Shown here piece after piece: positions 24,418 to 38,000 of a stretch of 64,000 nt of DNA. The stretch's first letter is position 1. Each line of letters opens with the position of its first letter. Below the pieces are notes generated by a model, which did not search any database, was not told where the DNA came from, and was given only the letters and a program-made list of their open reading frames with translations. The position numbers and the translations under genes were made by a program. Source of the DNA: Bacteroidota bacterium (GTDB lineage Bacteria > Bacteroidota > Bacteroidia > B-17B0 > Aurantibacillaceae); contig JAJNBG010000016.1 in the NCBI GenBank assembly GCA_021155905.1, forward strand, positions 1 through 64,000. The letters run 5' to 3'.

Positions 24418-26457
24418 ATGTCAGCTACTTATAAACGTACACTTGTTACTTCCGCATTACCCTATGCCAATGGCCCGGTTCATATCGGACACCTCGCAGG
24501 GTGCTATTTGCCTTCCGACATTTTTGTAAGGTATAAAAGGAGCAAAGGCGAGGACGTTATATTTATCTGCGGCAGCGATGAACATGGGGTTCCTATTACC
24601 ATCAAGGCTAAAAAAGAAGGTATTTCTCCGCAGGATGTGGTCGACAAATACCATAAAATGATGGGAGATTCCTTTAAAGAATTCGGAATTTCTTTTGATG
24701 TTTATTCGCGCACTTCCAATAAAATACACCACGAAACAGCTTCCGATTTTTTTAAGACACTGTATGACAAAGGCGTCTTTACAGAAGAGATGACCGAACA
24801 ATATTATGATGCCGAAGCAAAGCAGTTTTTAGCTGACCGTTATATCACCGGAACCTGCCCTAAATGTGCGAACCCAAATGCTTATGGGGATCAGTGTGAA
24901 AAATGCGGATCCACGTTAAGTGCCACCGAATTAATTAATCCGAAATCGACTTTAAGCGGGAGCAAGCCTGTTTTAAAAGAAACCAAAAACTGGTTTTTGC
25001 CTTTAGACAAATTGCAGCCAAAAATCCAGGCTTATTTAGACCAGCACAAAGACTGGAAAGCGAATGTTTACGGACAATGCAAAAGCTGGCTGGATAGCGG
25101 CGACGGCCTGCAACCAAGAGCCATGACCCGCGACCTGGATTGGGGCGTGCCGGTTCCGGTAAAAGGAGCAGAGGGGAAAGTGTTATACGTGTGGTTTGAT
25201 GCACCAATTGGTTATATTTCTGCGACGAAAGAACTAAAACCAAAAGACTGGGAATTATACTGGAAAGATAAAGAAACCCGTTTGATCCATTTTATCGGGA
25301 AAGACAATATTGTGTTTCACTGTATCATCTTCCCATCAATGCTCATGGAACATGGAGAATTCATTTTACCGGATAACGTTCCTGCCAATGAATTTTTAAA
25401 CCTGGAAGGTGATAAAATTTCCACCTCACGAAACTGGGCTGTATGGCTGCACGAATACCTGATTGATTTTAAAGATAAGCAGGATGTGTTACGTTATACC
25501 TTGTGTTCAAATGCACCCGAAACAAAAGACAACGATTTTACCTGGGCCGATTTTCAAACTAAAAATAACAGTGAGCTAGTTGCTATCCTTGGCAACTTTG
25601 TAAATCGTACTTTGGTATTGACCCATAAATATTATAATGGGGCTGTTCCGTCGGCAGAAACCTATACCAAGGAAGACCTGTTGATTTTAGAACAACTGGC
25701 TGCTTTCCCGGACAAGATTTCGGCTGCCATTGAGCAATTCAAGTTCAGAGAAGCTTTAGCGGAGATGATGAATCTGGCGCGCCTGGGTAATAAATACCTG
25801 GCCGAAACGGAGCCCTGGAAATTAATTAAGACTGATGAGACACGTGTGAAAACCATCATGAACATTGCACTTCAGATCACCTGTAATTTAGCCATTGTAA
25901 GTGAGCCTTTTCTTCCGTTCACTTCCCGGAAATTATTTACCATGCTTAACATGCCAACCTTAAAATGGCATGCCGCTAAACAAACATCCAATATGGCATC
26001 AGGACACGTTATCAACAAGGACGAATTACTCTTTGCTAAAATTGAAGATCCGGAAATCCAGGCACAAATTGATAAACTGGCAGCCAGCAAGAGCGCCAAT
26101 ACAGTAACCGTTATTCCTCCGGCAAAACCGGAAACCAGCTTTGATGATTTTTCGAAAATGGATATCCGTACCGGAACTATTTTGGAGGCAGAGCGTGTTC
26201 CGAAAACCGACAAGTTACTAAAATTAAAAATTGATACCGGAATTGATACGCGCACTGTTGTGAGCGGCATTGCTGAATGGTACAAGCCGGAGGATATTAT
26301 CGGGCAACAGGTGAGTATGTTAGTGAACCTGGCTCCCCGCAAGATCAAAGGAATTGAAAGCCAGGGAATGATTTTAATGGCCGCCAACAGCAAAGGAGAA
26401 TTGAGTTTTATTGCCTCCACCAAACCGGATTTTAATAATGGTTCGGAGATTAAGTAA
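24418..26457 (+). CDS. metG: Methionyl-tRNA synthetase with C-terminal tRNA-binding domain
   Basis: This 679-residue class I synthetase charges tRNA-Met. The HIGH motif is at residues 21-24 in [14 protein letters not shown]. The zinc-knuckle insertion has CPKC and CEKC pairs at about 144-161, and the KMSKS loop appears as KISTS (about 333-337). Residues from about 570 form a Trbp111/EMAP-type OB-fold tRNA-binding domain ([39 protein letters not shown]), a fusion typical of long MetG. A TATCTTTA -7-like box lies at 24373-24380. The 3' end overlaps the next gene by 20 bp. Confidence 0.97.
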   Translation: MSATYKRTLVTSALPYANGPVHIGHLAGCYLPSDIFVRYKRSKGEDVIFICGSDEHGVPITIKAKKEGISPQDVVDKYHKMMGDSFKEFGISFDVYSRTSNKIHHETASDFFKTLYDKGVFTEEMTEQYYDAEAKQFLADRYITGTCPKCANPNAYGDQCEKCGSTLSATELINPKSTLSGSKPVLKETKNWFLPLDKLQPKIQAYLDQHKDWKANVYGQCKSWLDSGDGLQPRAMTRDLDWGVPVPVKGAEGKVLYVWFDAPIGYISATKELKPKDWELYWKDKETRLIHFIGKDNIVFHCIIFPSMLMEHGEFILPDNVPANEFLNLEGDKISTSRNWAVWLHEYLIDFKDKQDVLRYTLCSNAPETKDNDFTWADFQTKNNSELVAILGNFVNRTLVLTHKYYNGAVPSAETYTKEDLLILEQLAAFPDKISAAIEQFKFREALAEMMNLARLGNKYLAETEPWKLIKTDETRVKTIMNIALQITCNLAIVSEPFLPFTSRKLFTMLNMPTLKWHAAKQTSNMASGHVINKDELLFAKIEDPEIQAQIDKLAASKSANTVTVIPPAKPETSFDDFSKMDIRTGTILEAERVPKTDKLLKLKIDTGIDTRTVVSGIAEWYKPEDIIGQQVSMLVNLAPRKIKGIESQGMILMAANSKGELSFIASTKPDFNNGSEIK

Positions 26458-27178
26458 TGTTTTTCTGCTAACATGTTTAATGTTACATGTTTCCGGTTTT
26501 TGTCAGGAAGATGATACACGGCCTCCAAAGGTGAACAACTTTAAAGAAGACTCTTCTTTTGCCGCCTTTAATCAATACCATGTGAGTGTTGCCAAAGCGC
26601 AAATCGTTTCGTTAAAAAAAGGTGCTTTATTGGTCCGCTTAAAAACAAATGCTAATACAATCCATCGCTTAAAAGCCGCTGGGAATATAGATTTAGCTAC
26701 ACAGGTAGAACGGGAAACTTACCTGAACAATAAAACAATCATGCGGGCTTATCGAAATGAATTTAATTTTTGCCCTGTGTACTTCTTTTTATCGGACGTT
26801 TCAGATTCAGTGAAACACCGGCATCTGGAAAATATTTTTGTGGATTCCAATCTGGTTGTAGACCCAGCCATCAATTGCAAGGCTACATTCTACCTGATTG
26901 CCGAACAGGGAACCATTTGTGAATCGTCTTTAGGATTGGTGAGTGAGGCTCAGGCAGCAACCGCTATCGAACGGGGGGCTGCCTCCAAGGAAGTGTCGAT
27001 CGTCGTGAAAAACCGATACTTTAAGCAATTGCACAAACCATTTCCGTATTACCAGGCAGGGTATAGCCTTAAAAAATATGGAGACTATGTGAAGCGTTTT
27101 AATATGCTGCTCACTGATTTTTATACAAAAAACAGCAGCTATGTGATTCCTCCTGAAATTATGAAATATGTGTATTGA
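26438..27178 (+). CDS. Secreted protein of unknown function
   Basis: I place the start at the ATG 26438 (246 residues), because this gives a standard signal peptide ([16 protein letters not shown]). An earlier in-frame ATG at 26411 would add nine residues and bury the leader. The start overlaps the end of metG by 20 bp, indicating translational coupling. The mature part has no motif I can name; it contains the conserved-looking stretches [15 protein letters not shown] and [10 protein letters not shown], and a C-terminal segment rich in Tyr. Export to the periplasm is likely. Its link to metG may be only positional. Confidence 0.7.
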   Translation: MVRRLSNVFLLTCLMLHVSGFCQEDDTRPPKVNNFKEDSSFAAFNQYHVSVAKAQIVSLKKGALLVRLKTNANTIHRLKAAGNIDLATQVERETYLNNKTIMRAYRNEFNFCPVYFFLSDVSDSVKHRHLENIFVDSNLVVDPAINCKATFYLIAEQGTICESSLGLVSEAQAATAIERGAASKEVSIVVKNRYFKQLHKPFPYYQAGYSLKKYGDYVKRFNMLLTDFYTKNSSYVIPPEIMKYVY

Positions 27179-27270
27179 TCCCGTTCTAATGTCGCAGGTC
27201 ATTCAAAAGTCAATCAAAGCTCCTCAGATAGCTTTCACCTGGAGCTACAAACTAACAAAAAGGAATTAAA

Positions 27271-27930
27271 TTAAAATTCTGCAATCACCGATTGAGATCC
27301 GGTTACTACATCCCCAATCTTCACTTTGAGTTTGGCGTCTAAAGGCAAATACAAATCAACCCGTGAACCAAATTTAATAAAACCCATTTCACCGCATTGG
27401 ACTGCCTGGTCACCCTGTTTACTATACATCACAATTCGACGAGCTAAAGCCCCGGCAACCTGTCTGAATAAAATTGATTTGCCATTCACAGGATGTTTCA
27501 CCACAATGGTGGTACGTTCGTTTTCTGTACTTGCTTTTGGTAATGAAGCGACCAAAAATTTACCGGCATGGTACTTTGCATAAGTCACTTCTCCTGCAAT
27601 CGGGTAACGGTTTACGTGCACATTGATAGGCGACATAAAGATCGATACCTGGATGCGTTTATCTTTGAAATATTCCGGCTCTTCTACTTCCTCGATTACG
27701 ACAACCTTACCATCCGCCGGGGCAATGATGGAATTGTCATGCAGCATGTGTTCACGTGTAGGATGCCTGAAAAACTGGATCACCACAATGAGTAAAAAGC
27801 CAGATAATAAATAAGCGAACCAATGAGCGATGGAAAATTCCGGGAACACCAATTTAGCGATGCTAATAATAATGGTGCTGAATAATATGGCAATTAATAA
27901 TGTAGCGTATCCTTCTTTATGAAATTTCAT
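27271..27930 (-). CDS. psd: Phosphatidylserine decarboxylase (archaetidylserine decarboxylase-type)
   Basis: This 219-residue protein makes phosphatidylethanolamine from phosphatidylserine at the inner membrane. It is the short PSD-A type: an N-terminal membrane hairpin (about 8-53, two hydrophobic helices), APADGKVV at 70-77, IFMSPINVHVNRYP at 98-110, and the self-cleavage site GSRV at 188-191. Cleavage before Ser189 creates the pyruvoyl cofactor on the small alpha chain. A GSRV-type site is usual for the short Psd of Bacteroidota. It is downstream of the porP/sprF-like gene but 154 bp away, so probably an independent unit. Confidence 0.93.
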   Translation of the reverse strand: MKFHKEGYATLLIAILFSTIIISIAKLVFPEFSIAHWFAYLLSGFLLIVVIQFFRHPTREHMLHDNSIIAPADGKVVVIEEVEEPEYFKDKRIQVSIFMSPINVHVNRYPIAGEVTYAKYHAGKFLVASLPKASTENERTTIVVKHPVNGKSILFRQVAGALARRIVMYSKQGDQAVQCGEMGFIKFGSRVDLYLPLDAKLKVKIGDVVTGSQSVIAEF

Positions 27931-28002
27931 ATTTTAACTTATTATGGAAGTAAAAATAAGATATTTTTCAGTAAACGGGCAAACGGGCCGGACAAGGTTA
28001 CT

Positions 28003-28028
28003 AAAAGGTAATTTTTAATAACCTTTTT
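28003..28028 (-). terminator. Possible terminator after the porP/sprF gene
   Basis: AAAAGGT (28003-28009) and ACCTTTT (28021-28027) can pair around an AT-rich loop in the 154-bp gap downstream of the PorP/SprF gene. The T-run on the minus strand is short, so support is weak. Confidence 0.3.
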
Positions 28029-28084
28029 GAAAACAATTCAAGAATTACCGGTTTCCCCTTCAGAAAGAAACTGAATTTTAAACA

Positions 28085-29005
28085 TTAGTTTTCTACATCG
28101 TCCTTCCAATGTTTTGACTGTTGTTTTGAAAAACGAAGACCCAACATTAATTCATGCGTTCCGGTTGAATACTTTTTCAGATTGGTTGTCGTGAAATCAT
28201 AAGAGTAACCGATCATTAAATAATTTTTATACATAAAGCCTAACAAAGCTGTGTAGGCGTCATTGTGCCTGTATCCTACCCCTAACCAAACTTGTTCCTG
28301 GTAGATAACCCGTGCTCCTACATCCAGTTTCACCGGCGCAGGGTTTGCGTATTTTACCATAAAAGAAGGCTCTACTTTAAAGTCCTCACCCACATCAAAT
28401 TTATACGCGCCATTGATTAAAAAATGAGTTACCAGGGTTCCCTTATGATCTCCGTTTTCATATAACTTAATTGGACTTTGATACAATTGTGGTGCACTGA
28501 ATCCAAGGTACCATTTTTCATTATGAACGTACAGACCTGCTCCAAAATCAGGAACAATTTTGGTCTGATACTGGGTCAACAGATTTTCATCTCCCGCATC
28601 ATGCAAATGAAGTTTATGCCCGTCGATTCCCCATTGTTGAATGCCGGCACTGATTCCCAGTGACACACGTGTCTTTTCCGCCACTTTAATATGATAGGCA
28701 TAAGCTAAACTGATTCCCACTCTCCTGGTTGGCCCTACAATGTCCGTGTAAATATGCGTGCCCAAACCCATGTGTCGGTTTTTCAAAGGACTGTGAAGGG
28801 TAAGCATATAGGTTCTGGGAGCATCGGTAATGCCCATCCATTGGTAGCGGTTATTGGAGCGAACATCAGCATAATTATCCTTGCCAGCCACTGCCGGATT
28901 AATAGCCATTTCATTGAGCATATATTGCGTATACTGTGGCAATTGCTGTGCCTGTATGCTTCCAACAAGCAACACGATAACCGTTATATATAAGATCTTT
29001 CTCAT
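28085..29005 (-). CDS. PorP/SprF family type IX secretion membrane protein
   Basis: The 306-residue protein has a signal peptide (1-19, ending IQAQ) and the PorP/SprF beta-barrel pattern: QQLPQYTQYMLNEMAINPAVAGKDNY at the mature N-terminus, repeated Gly/aromatic strands (VSLGISAGIQQWGID, VWLGVGYRHNDAYTALLGFMYKN) and a C-terminal strand (ELMLGLRFSK). In T9SS bacteria these outer-membrane proteins pair with large type-B-CTD adhesins and help export or anchor them. The gene starts 1 bp after the stop of the giant SprB-repeat gene, the same order as sprB-sprF pairs, so the two are almost certainly one operon and a functional pair. Confidence 0.93.
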   Translation of the reverse strand: MRKILYITVIVLLVGSIQAQQLPQYTQYMLNEMAINPAVAGKDNYADVRSNNRYQWMGITDAPRTYMLTLHSPLKNRHMGLGTHIYTDIVGPTRRVGISLAYAYHIKVAEKTRVSLGISAGIQQWGIDGHKLHLHDAGDENLLTQYQTKIVPDFGAGLYVHNEKWYLGFSAPQLYQSPIKLYENGDHKGTLVTHFLINGAYKFDVGEDFKVEPSFMVKYANPAPVKLDVGARVIYQEQVWLGVGYRHNDAYTALLGFMYKNYLMIGYSYDFTTTNLKKYSTGTHELMLGLRFSKQQSKHWKDDVEN

Positions 29006-29006
29006 G

Positions 29007-32000
29007 TTATCTGAATATGGTTAATGGACTTGTATAAGCATCCGGATGTGACGGATGATTTAAATTAATGATGTAATAATACGTACCCACCGGCAGATCT
29101 TTTCCTTTGTATTGGCCGTTGAATGGTATTGTATATCCTTTGGAATAGAATAACTGCTCACCCCAACGATTATAGACTTCCACTTCACAATCAGGGAACT
29201 GGTCAATAAAATCAATTTGCCACACATCATTCTTGCCGTCACCGTTTGGAGAGAATCCATTTGGAATGATTACTTCAGGATAGATAAACACAGTTACGGT
29301 ATCTGAATTCGAACAACCGTTTGAATCCACAACAGTCACAGTGTAAATAGTAGTCACCGTGGTTCCGGAAGTCGGATTAGAGTTTATCGGATTATCCAAT
29401 GCATTAGAAGGCGTCCAGCTGAACGTACTGCCACTTGGACCTGTTGGGCTACCACCGATCTGTGCTGAAGAATATAAAGGAATGCTCACCATTGGCCCGG
29501 CATCTACTGCAGGCATTGCGTTTGAAGTCACTACAATTGAATCTCTATCAATACAGAATCCGGTACCATCGGTAGCAACCAACACAAAGGTATTGGTTCC
29601 TGTAGGAGGTGATACTGAAGTAATTAATGTACCGGCGACAACCGTATTGGAAGGTAAAGATAACCATTGGTAAGTGGTTCCCGGATCGCTGCTTGAATTG
29701 GAACCATTCAAAAATAAAGTCCCGTTCTGACAGAATAAGGTGTCGTTTCCTGCAACTGCATTCACGGTAATAATTGAATTAATGATAAATGCTGAATCAA
29801 GTATACAGCCGTTTGCATCAGTTACTGTTACCGTATACGGTCCTGACAATACATTAATCAGTGAAGAAGAATTCCCAGGTGTCCAAATGGTGGTGTAACC
29901 AGGTGTTCCTCCTGAAACGGTAGTTGTGATCGCGCCATCAGGAGCAGTACTACAGGTTGCATCCGTAATTGTAGCTGTTAATGTAATAGCCGAAGGATTT
30001 GACAAAGAGTAAGAATTAGTAGCAGGGCATCCATTCGCATCTTTCACGGTGATGGAATAATTGCCGGCACATAAACTATTGCTTGTTGCAGTATTGATGT
30101 TAGTAGGCGTCCATGTATAAGTATAAGGTAAGGCACCCCCTACAGGGATCACTGTAAGTGAACCATCGCAGGAATTGTTGCACAAAGGATCATCAAGATC
30201 AGGTATGCTGAATACGATGGATGGTAACGTATCCAGTGAGAAATTGCGAATCGCAGAACAACCGGCAGCATCCGTCACTTTTACTGAATAAGAACCGGCA
30301 CATAAGGCACCTATCGCATTTGTCGTTGAAGCGTTAGACCATAATGTATTGAGTGGAGCTACACCTCCCGAAACAGTAATGGAAATACTACCATCACAAA
30401 CTGAGGCACAGGAAATGTCTTTTTGAGTAGAAGTTATTACAGGGGCGCTAAAAGATTGAACGGTGAAAACCTGAGTTTGTGAGCAACTTCCGTCACTCAC
30501 GGTTAAGGTATAAACTCCCGGTGTCAGGTTAGTTACAGTAGCTGTATTACCAGCCGCAGGTATCCATGCGTAAGAATAAGTACCCGAACCACCGCTTGCA
30601 CTTGCTGTAATAGAACCGGTATTGGAAGAACAGGAAGATTGTGTTACCTGTGTTGATACGGTCATTGTTGTAGTGGCGCCAATTACCACGCTGGCCGTTC
30701 TTGAACAACCATTGGCATCTGTCATGTTACAAAAATAAGTACCAGCACATAAATTAGATTGAGATTGAGATGCTGAACCATTATGCACCCAACTATAGGT
30801 AATTGGAATCACACCGCCCACAGCTGTTACATTAGCTGTCCCATCACAGGTTCCACCACAGGTCACATCAGTGAATGTTACTGTCTCACCAATGATGCCG
30901 CTGGCACTATTGATAATTACCGTTGTTGTGTTTATACAGCCATTTCCATCAGTTATTCGCACGCCATATGCTCCGCCGCATAAATTAGTCGCTGTGTTAC
31001 CTGTTTGGTTATTGGTCCATAGATAAGAATATCCCGGAGTTCCACCGACAGGATTTACAATTACCGATCCGTTACATTGGTCACAACCAGGAGGTGTAAT
31101 GGCTGGTGTGAAAGTTACCTGTGAAGGAGAACCAACGGTTGCCGGAATCATGTTAAAGCAGCCATTCGCATCCATAACCTTCACAGAATAAGTTCCTGTA
31201 CACAGGCCGGTAGCAATAGGTCCCATCTGACCCAAGCCATCCGTCCATTGGTAAGTGAATGGCGGTAAGCCTCCTGCCGCATTCGTAACAGTTAACACGC
31301 CATTACAATCCGTGAAACAATTATTATTGACCGCTAAAGTATTGGCTGTGATCGTAGTAACACTAGGAATATTATAATTAGCAACAAATAGACATCCCTG
31401 TGAATCGGTGATTGTAGCAGTTAAAGGGCCCGGGCATAAGTTGACCGCGGTAACAGTTGTTGAAACGTTTGGTGTCCACGAATATGTATAAGGCCCACCA
31501 TTCCCCCCTGTCGGAGCTAATTGAATGGAACCATTACAATTCCCAAAACAGGCTGAAGGAGTAATGATCTCATGATCATCCACTGCGATGGGTTGTGTGA
31601 TCACAAAGCTGGAATCCACAACACAATTATTAGCATCCATTAAAGAAATATTATAAGTTCCTGCTAAAATGCCATTAAGGTCTTCTGTGAAAACCGGGCC
31701 AGGTGTCCAGGTATAAGTATATCCTGTTCCTGGAGTGCCTCCTGAAACCGTTAGATCAATAGAGCCTGTTGGAACAGCATTACATAGTAGATCTGTCACT
31801 ACTGCTGTTACTGTGATTGATGAGGGACCGGTTAATGTATAAGTTTGCTGGGCAGCACATGCATTGGCATCGTTCACAGTAAGTGAATAATTTCCGGAGC
31901 ATAAGTTATTGGCAACAGAAGTGGTAGAAGTAGAAACAATCCAGCTAAAGGTATAAGGTAAAGTACCACCGCTTGGGACAGCAGTTACCATACCGTTACA

Positions 32001-35000
32001 ATTATTGTTACAGGTCGGATTATCAACATCCGGCACACTGAATACAACCGATGGTATATTGGAAATGGAGAAATTTCGCACGGCTTGACATCCTGCTGCG
32101 TCCGTTATGGTATAAGTATATGGACCCGCACATAAACCATTGATGTTTTGCGTTGAAGCTCCATTAGACCATGCCGTTGTATAAGTCGGGGTTCCACCGG
32201 AAATAGTTAAAGCAATACTTCCGTTACATGTCCCACTACAGCCTTCATTCTGTGTTGTAAAAGTGACAGCCGGCGCATTAATGGCACTGATCGAATAAAC
32301 CTGTGTTTGCGAACAGTTCCCGTCTGAAACAAGCAATGTATAAGTTCCGGGGGCAAGATTTGTCAGGGTGGCCGTGCTTCCCACAGGAAGCCATGTGTAG
32401 GTATAACTGCCTGTTCCGCCCGCAACACCAACCGTAATAGAACCGGTTGATGAAGTACATGATGACTGAGTAATTTGTGGAGTAAGAGTTAAAGAAGTAG
32501 TTGACCCGATCACTACACTTGCAGTCCGGGTACATCCGTTCGCATCGGTCATATTACAGAAATAAGTTCCGGCGCATAAGCCAACTTGCGTTTGACTGGT
32601 GGAAGATGTATGAAGCCAGCTGTATGAGATAGTTCCGGTGCCACCAATGGCTGTAACCGTAACTGTTCCGTCGCATACACCACTACAGGACATATCTTTA
32701 AAAGTAACAGTTTCCCCCGTTAAGCCCGTGGAGTTATTCACCACAACATTGGTGTTCGACTGACATCCATTGCCATCAGTCACCTGCACCATGTAAACTC
32801 CGGCACATAAATTTGTAGCGTTATTGCCGGTTTGGTTTGCCGCACTCCATACGTAGGTATAAGCAGGCGTTCCGCCAGTAGGGGTTAACGTCGCGGTTCC
32901 GTCACATAAACCACAATTCGGCTGCGTTACACCTGATGTGAAAGTTACCGGTGCCGGAGAAGTGATTGTTGCAGGAAATACATTGAAACATCCGTTTGCA
33001 TCGGTAACGGTCACAGAATAATTTCCGTTACACAAACCCGTTGCCAGTGACGTAGTTTGACCGGAATTGTCTGTCCAGTTATATGAATAATTTGGCAATC
33101 CACCGGCAACATTGGTTACCAATAAGGTTCCGTTGCAATTCCCAAAGCACTGGTTGTTCGTCGCTACGGTATTGCTTGTTATAGTGGTGATACTTGGTAA
33201 AAAATAGGAAGCCACTAAGTTACACCCCAAGACGTCGGTGATGGTTGCGGTATGCACACCAGTACAAACATTGGTTATCGTTCCGGTTGTAGCTGTAACC
33301 GGAGACCATGCGTAAGCATAACCTCCATTTCCACCGGTGGGATTTAAAGCAATGATTCCATTGCAATTTCCAAGGCAGGATGCACTTATTAGATTTTCAT
33401 TATCATCGATCAACTGAGGTTCAAGGATCGTAGTAGGCTGAAAAAAGAGACAATTATTAGAATCACGTAATTGTACTGTATAGGTTCCTGCACATAAGCC
33501 TGTGATTAGTGTATTTGTAGTTGCCGGGATCACCCAACTAATAGCATAAGGAGGCGTTCCGCCAAAAGGATTTGACACTGCAGCGGCGCCATTGCATTGG
33601 CCCATGCATGTTACATTGGTGGAGGTTATGGTAGCACCTCCCGGTCCGTTAGAGTCACTAACAGGAACGGATATCGTAGCCGAACAGGATGCCGCATCGG
33701 TTACAATAACCGTATAAACTCCGGCCGCTAAATTAGTGACGACAGAGCTTGTAGCCTGGCCGGCAGAAACCGGTGGCAACCAATTAAATGAATATGGAGC
33801 AACGCCCAAAGTCCCTACTGCGCTAATGGAACCATCACCAAAGCCACAGGTGGCAGGTGTTGTGGCCGGATTTATCCCGATGGAAGCTGGATTCGTTAAG
33901 CTAACGGTTTGAATGCTCTGGCAGGAATTCGCATCTGATACTGTAACCGTATAATTTCCTGCACATAAATTGGAAACAGTTTGAGTACTAAATGAAGGAC
34001 TCATCCATGAATAATTAAACGGTGCTGTTCCCCCTATTGGTGTAGCAGATACCGCACCGTTACATCCACCGTTACAGGTAGGATTTGTAAACGATGTATT
34101 GGCAATCAAAGCAGGAGGATCGGTTAAAACAATGAATGCTCTGCCGGTGCACAAACTGTCGTCTGTTACCACCACAGTATAATTTCCTGCACACAGGCCG
34201 GTAGGATTTGCAACAGGGCTACCACTTGGTATCCAGTTGTAACTGTAATTCGGACTGCCACCGGTTACAGTGGTTGCCACACTACCGTTACAAGCTGCAT
34301 TACACAAAGGATTACTGATAGTTGCTGTAACAACAATCGGCAATGGTTCGCTAATGCTGAATCCGGCAGAAACTCTGCATCCATTTGCATCCGTAACATT
34401 GCCGGTGTAAGAACCGACACAAAGTCCGTTAACGATCTGGGAGTTAGTTACAGGAGTGGTATTATAATTATAGGTATAAGGCAGGGTTCCACCACCTGCA
34501 TTAATGATTGCAGAACCGTTGCATTGCCCATTACATTTTACATTAACAGAAGTGATCGTTGATGTTAAAGGAGTTGGCTCGCCGATCCTAACAGTATCAG
34601 TAATCACACAACCGTTGGCATCACTCACGCTAACCGTATAAACCCCGGCGCAAATATTAACGATGGTATCAATGTGAGCAGTTACAAAAGGAGCTGCTGC
34701 AGTCCACGTATAAGTATAAGGACTTGTTCCACCAGCCACTATGGCCCTGACACCACCGGTACATGAGGCATTACACAAAACGTCTTTTTTATTAAAATTA
34801 AGAGTTACAGCAGGCGGTTCAGTCACTACAAAAGTATTTGTGGTTGCACATGAATTAGCATCGGTAATATTCACGGTGTAATTTCCTGCACATAAATTAA
34901 CAGGGTCTGGTCCTGATCCACCGCTTGGAATCCAGGTATAATTATAAGGTGCCGTGCCACCTGTAGGCGTTAAGTTAATAGATCCGCTGCAAGAGGCATT

Positions 35001-38000
35001 ACAAGGGTCGTTAGCAACCACCCCATTCGTTAATAATTGTGAGGGTTCCGAAATACTGATCGTTTGATTCGTTACACAGGTGTTGACATCTATCACGACT
35101 GGAATAGTGATACCGGCACATAAACCCGAAAGTGTCGCTGTAGTTGCAGCGATCGTACTTCCATTCACACTAAAAGGTCCATTGCCGGCAATGGAAAGAG
35201 TAGCTGACCCGGTACATGAACCGAAACAGGCAATGGAATTAGAAGTTACCGTTACTGTTGGTCCGGTTGGGTTATTTAAGGTTGTGACAATAGTTTGTGT
35301 ACATCCCAAAGCATCAGTGATATTTAATGAATAAGTGCCGGCAGCTAAATTTGTTCGGGGGTTTACCGTTGATGTTCCTGGCGACCACGTAATTGTATAA
35401 GGTGCTGTTCCTCCGCTTGGGAATGCTTCAATAATACCATCTGTTGATGTACAGGTGGAAGGATTAGTAAACGAGAAAGTGGAACTTAGTGAATTGGTTT
35501 GAGTAACAGTCACAACCTGTGACACTGGACAGTTATTGAAATCAGTTGCAGTTACTGTGTAATCTCCTGCACATAAACCTGATATAGCAGGAGTCGTTTG
35601 CCCTCCGGATTGCCAGTCATAAGTCATAGCACCAGTACCGCCGGTTGCCGTAGCGCTGGCAGTAGCATTGCAAAATCCATTACAACTAACATTCGTATGA
35701 TTAACTGTCAATGTAATAGCAGGAGGATTAGTAAAACTGACTGTGTTCGTGCTGGAGCATCCGTTTGAATCCTCTACTCTCACAGTATGGGTCCCTGCAC
35801 ACAACCCAATTGCCGTGGCGACATTTTGGATAGGGGCCGCCGCGGCAGGTGTCCAGGTATAGGTATATCCTCCTGAACCTCCAAATGGATTAGCCGTTGC
35901 AATTCCCGTACATCCTCCGTTACAGGTTAATGTATTTCCGTTGGTTGTGATGACAGTAATCACTGTTGGAACAATTTGAACTGTTTGAGTGGTTGTACAT
36001 CCTTTACTATCCGTTACAATAACGGTTTGAGGGCCAACACACAGATCGGTAGGACTAGGGATCATTTGCCCGCCCGACCATGAATAATTATATGGAGGTG
36101 TTCCTCCTATACCACTGGCTGTTGCGGCTCCAATACATACATTACAACTTGGCAGTACATTTCCAATAGAAGCTGTTAAAACCGTTGGCTGAGCCACACT
36201 AGCACCAATGGAAGCAATACAGCCGTTGGCATCGGTAACATTGACAATGTAATTACCAACACATAAACCGTTAGCAACCTGGGTTGACTGAACTGGCGTA
36301 GCATTCCAGCTATAAAAATAACCGGCGGTTCCTCCAGTTGGTGTTACAGAAACCGTTCCATCACAGGAGCCTGCACAACTAACTGTGCCGTTTGCAGGTG
36401 TTAAGGTAATAGCAGGAGGCGTTATGATTGAAACCGTTTGAGTTTTAATACATCCAAAAAAATCGGTTACAGTCGCTGTATAAACTCCCTGGCATAAACC
36501 AGAATTGATGTTTCCAATGGGCCCGTTATTCCAGTTGATCGTATAATTAGGCGTACCACCACTTACGGAAGCCGTTGCAATACCGTTACATTGTGCATCA
36601 CAATTAGGGTTTGTCGGCACAATATTTACCGTTAAATCAGGAGGTGAGGTGATTGTCACACTACCTGAACCCGTGCATCCATTAAAATCTGTAACGGTTG
36701 CCGAATATACACCGGAGCATACATTGTTGAGTGAAGATCCGGTTGCTCCTGTACTCCAGGAAAAGGTAAAACCAGGCGTACCACCATTTACTACCGTAGA
36801 AATGATTGCATTACATTGATTAAAACAGGTATTTTGAGTAGGCGTTAAAGACAGTGTAACAGGATTCGGCTGAATCAGGTTCACCGTTTGTGTCCTCGTA
36901 CAACCCGCAGCGTCTCTTACAACCACGGTGTAAGAACCGGCACATAAATTTAAATACGGTGGGTTAGAAGTAACCGGCGCTCCTGTGGATTGTAAGCTAA
37001 ACGTATAAGGAGCTGTTCCACCCGCAGGGTTGGAATCAATCGACCCATTACACAGTCCATTACAGGTTGGGGAAACAGAGGTTGTATTGACTGAAATCAC
37101 TGTAGGTTGAACAATCGTCACTGTGTTTGTTTCAAAACAACCTCGGAAATCGGTTACCCGAAGAGTGTAGGTTCCGGGACATAAATTAGTGATCAGGGAT
37201 GTAGTTGGCGCCACGGGCGTCCAGCTATATGTGTATGGAGTGGTTCCTCCAGTCATGAGCCCGGTAGCCGTTCCATTACATAAACTATTACAGGTAACAT
37301 CTGTATGACTCATAGTTAAAGTCGTAGCAGGCGGTTGCGTAATGGTAACAGAGTTTGTATAGGTACAGAAAGCAGCGTCAGTAATGGTATAGGAATATAC
37401 CCCGGCACATAAATTGGACACCACAGAGCTGGTTGATGTATTCGGTGACCAGGCAAAAGTTCTGGGGGTTGTACCACCAGCTGGATTTAAATTAATGGCA
37501 CCGATACATACTCCGGTACACGCCAGGTTTGTTTGTGTAGGAGTGGCTGTAAGAGTTGGTGGAGAGGTAATTGCCACGGTAATGGTTCTGACACAACTTC
37601 CATTATTAGTTACTGTAACAGTGTAAAGCCCTGCACATAAACCAGAGGCTGTTGAAGCAGTACCACCGTTTGGCGCCCAGGAATATGTAAATGTTCCCGG
37701 TATACCACCAGTAGCTGTTACAGTAGCCGAACCGTTACATAAAGAACCACAAACTAGGTTAGTTCTGTTGATTGTTAACGTAACAGCCGGAGGCTGAGTA
37801 ATTGTTGCTGAAAAAGTTGCCGTACATGTTTTAGAATCCGTTACCGTCATGGTCACCACTCCGGGACATAAATTACTGATTGAAGATCCCGTTGATGTTG
37901 AAGGAGTTGATGTTGCAGAAACCCACGAATAAGTATACCCAGGTGTTCCTCCGGTTGGAGATACGTTACCCGAACCATTACAGGATCCGTTACAGGTAAT

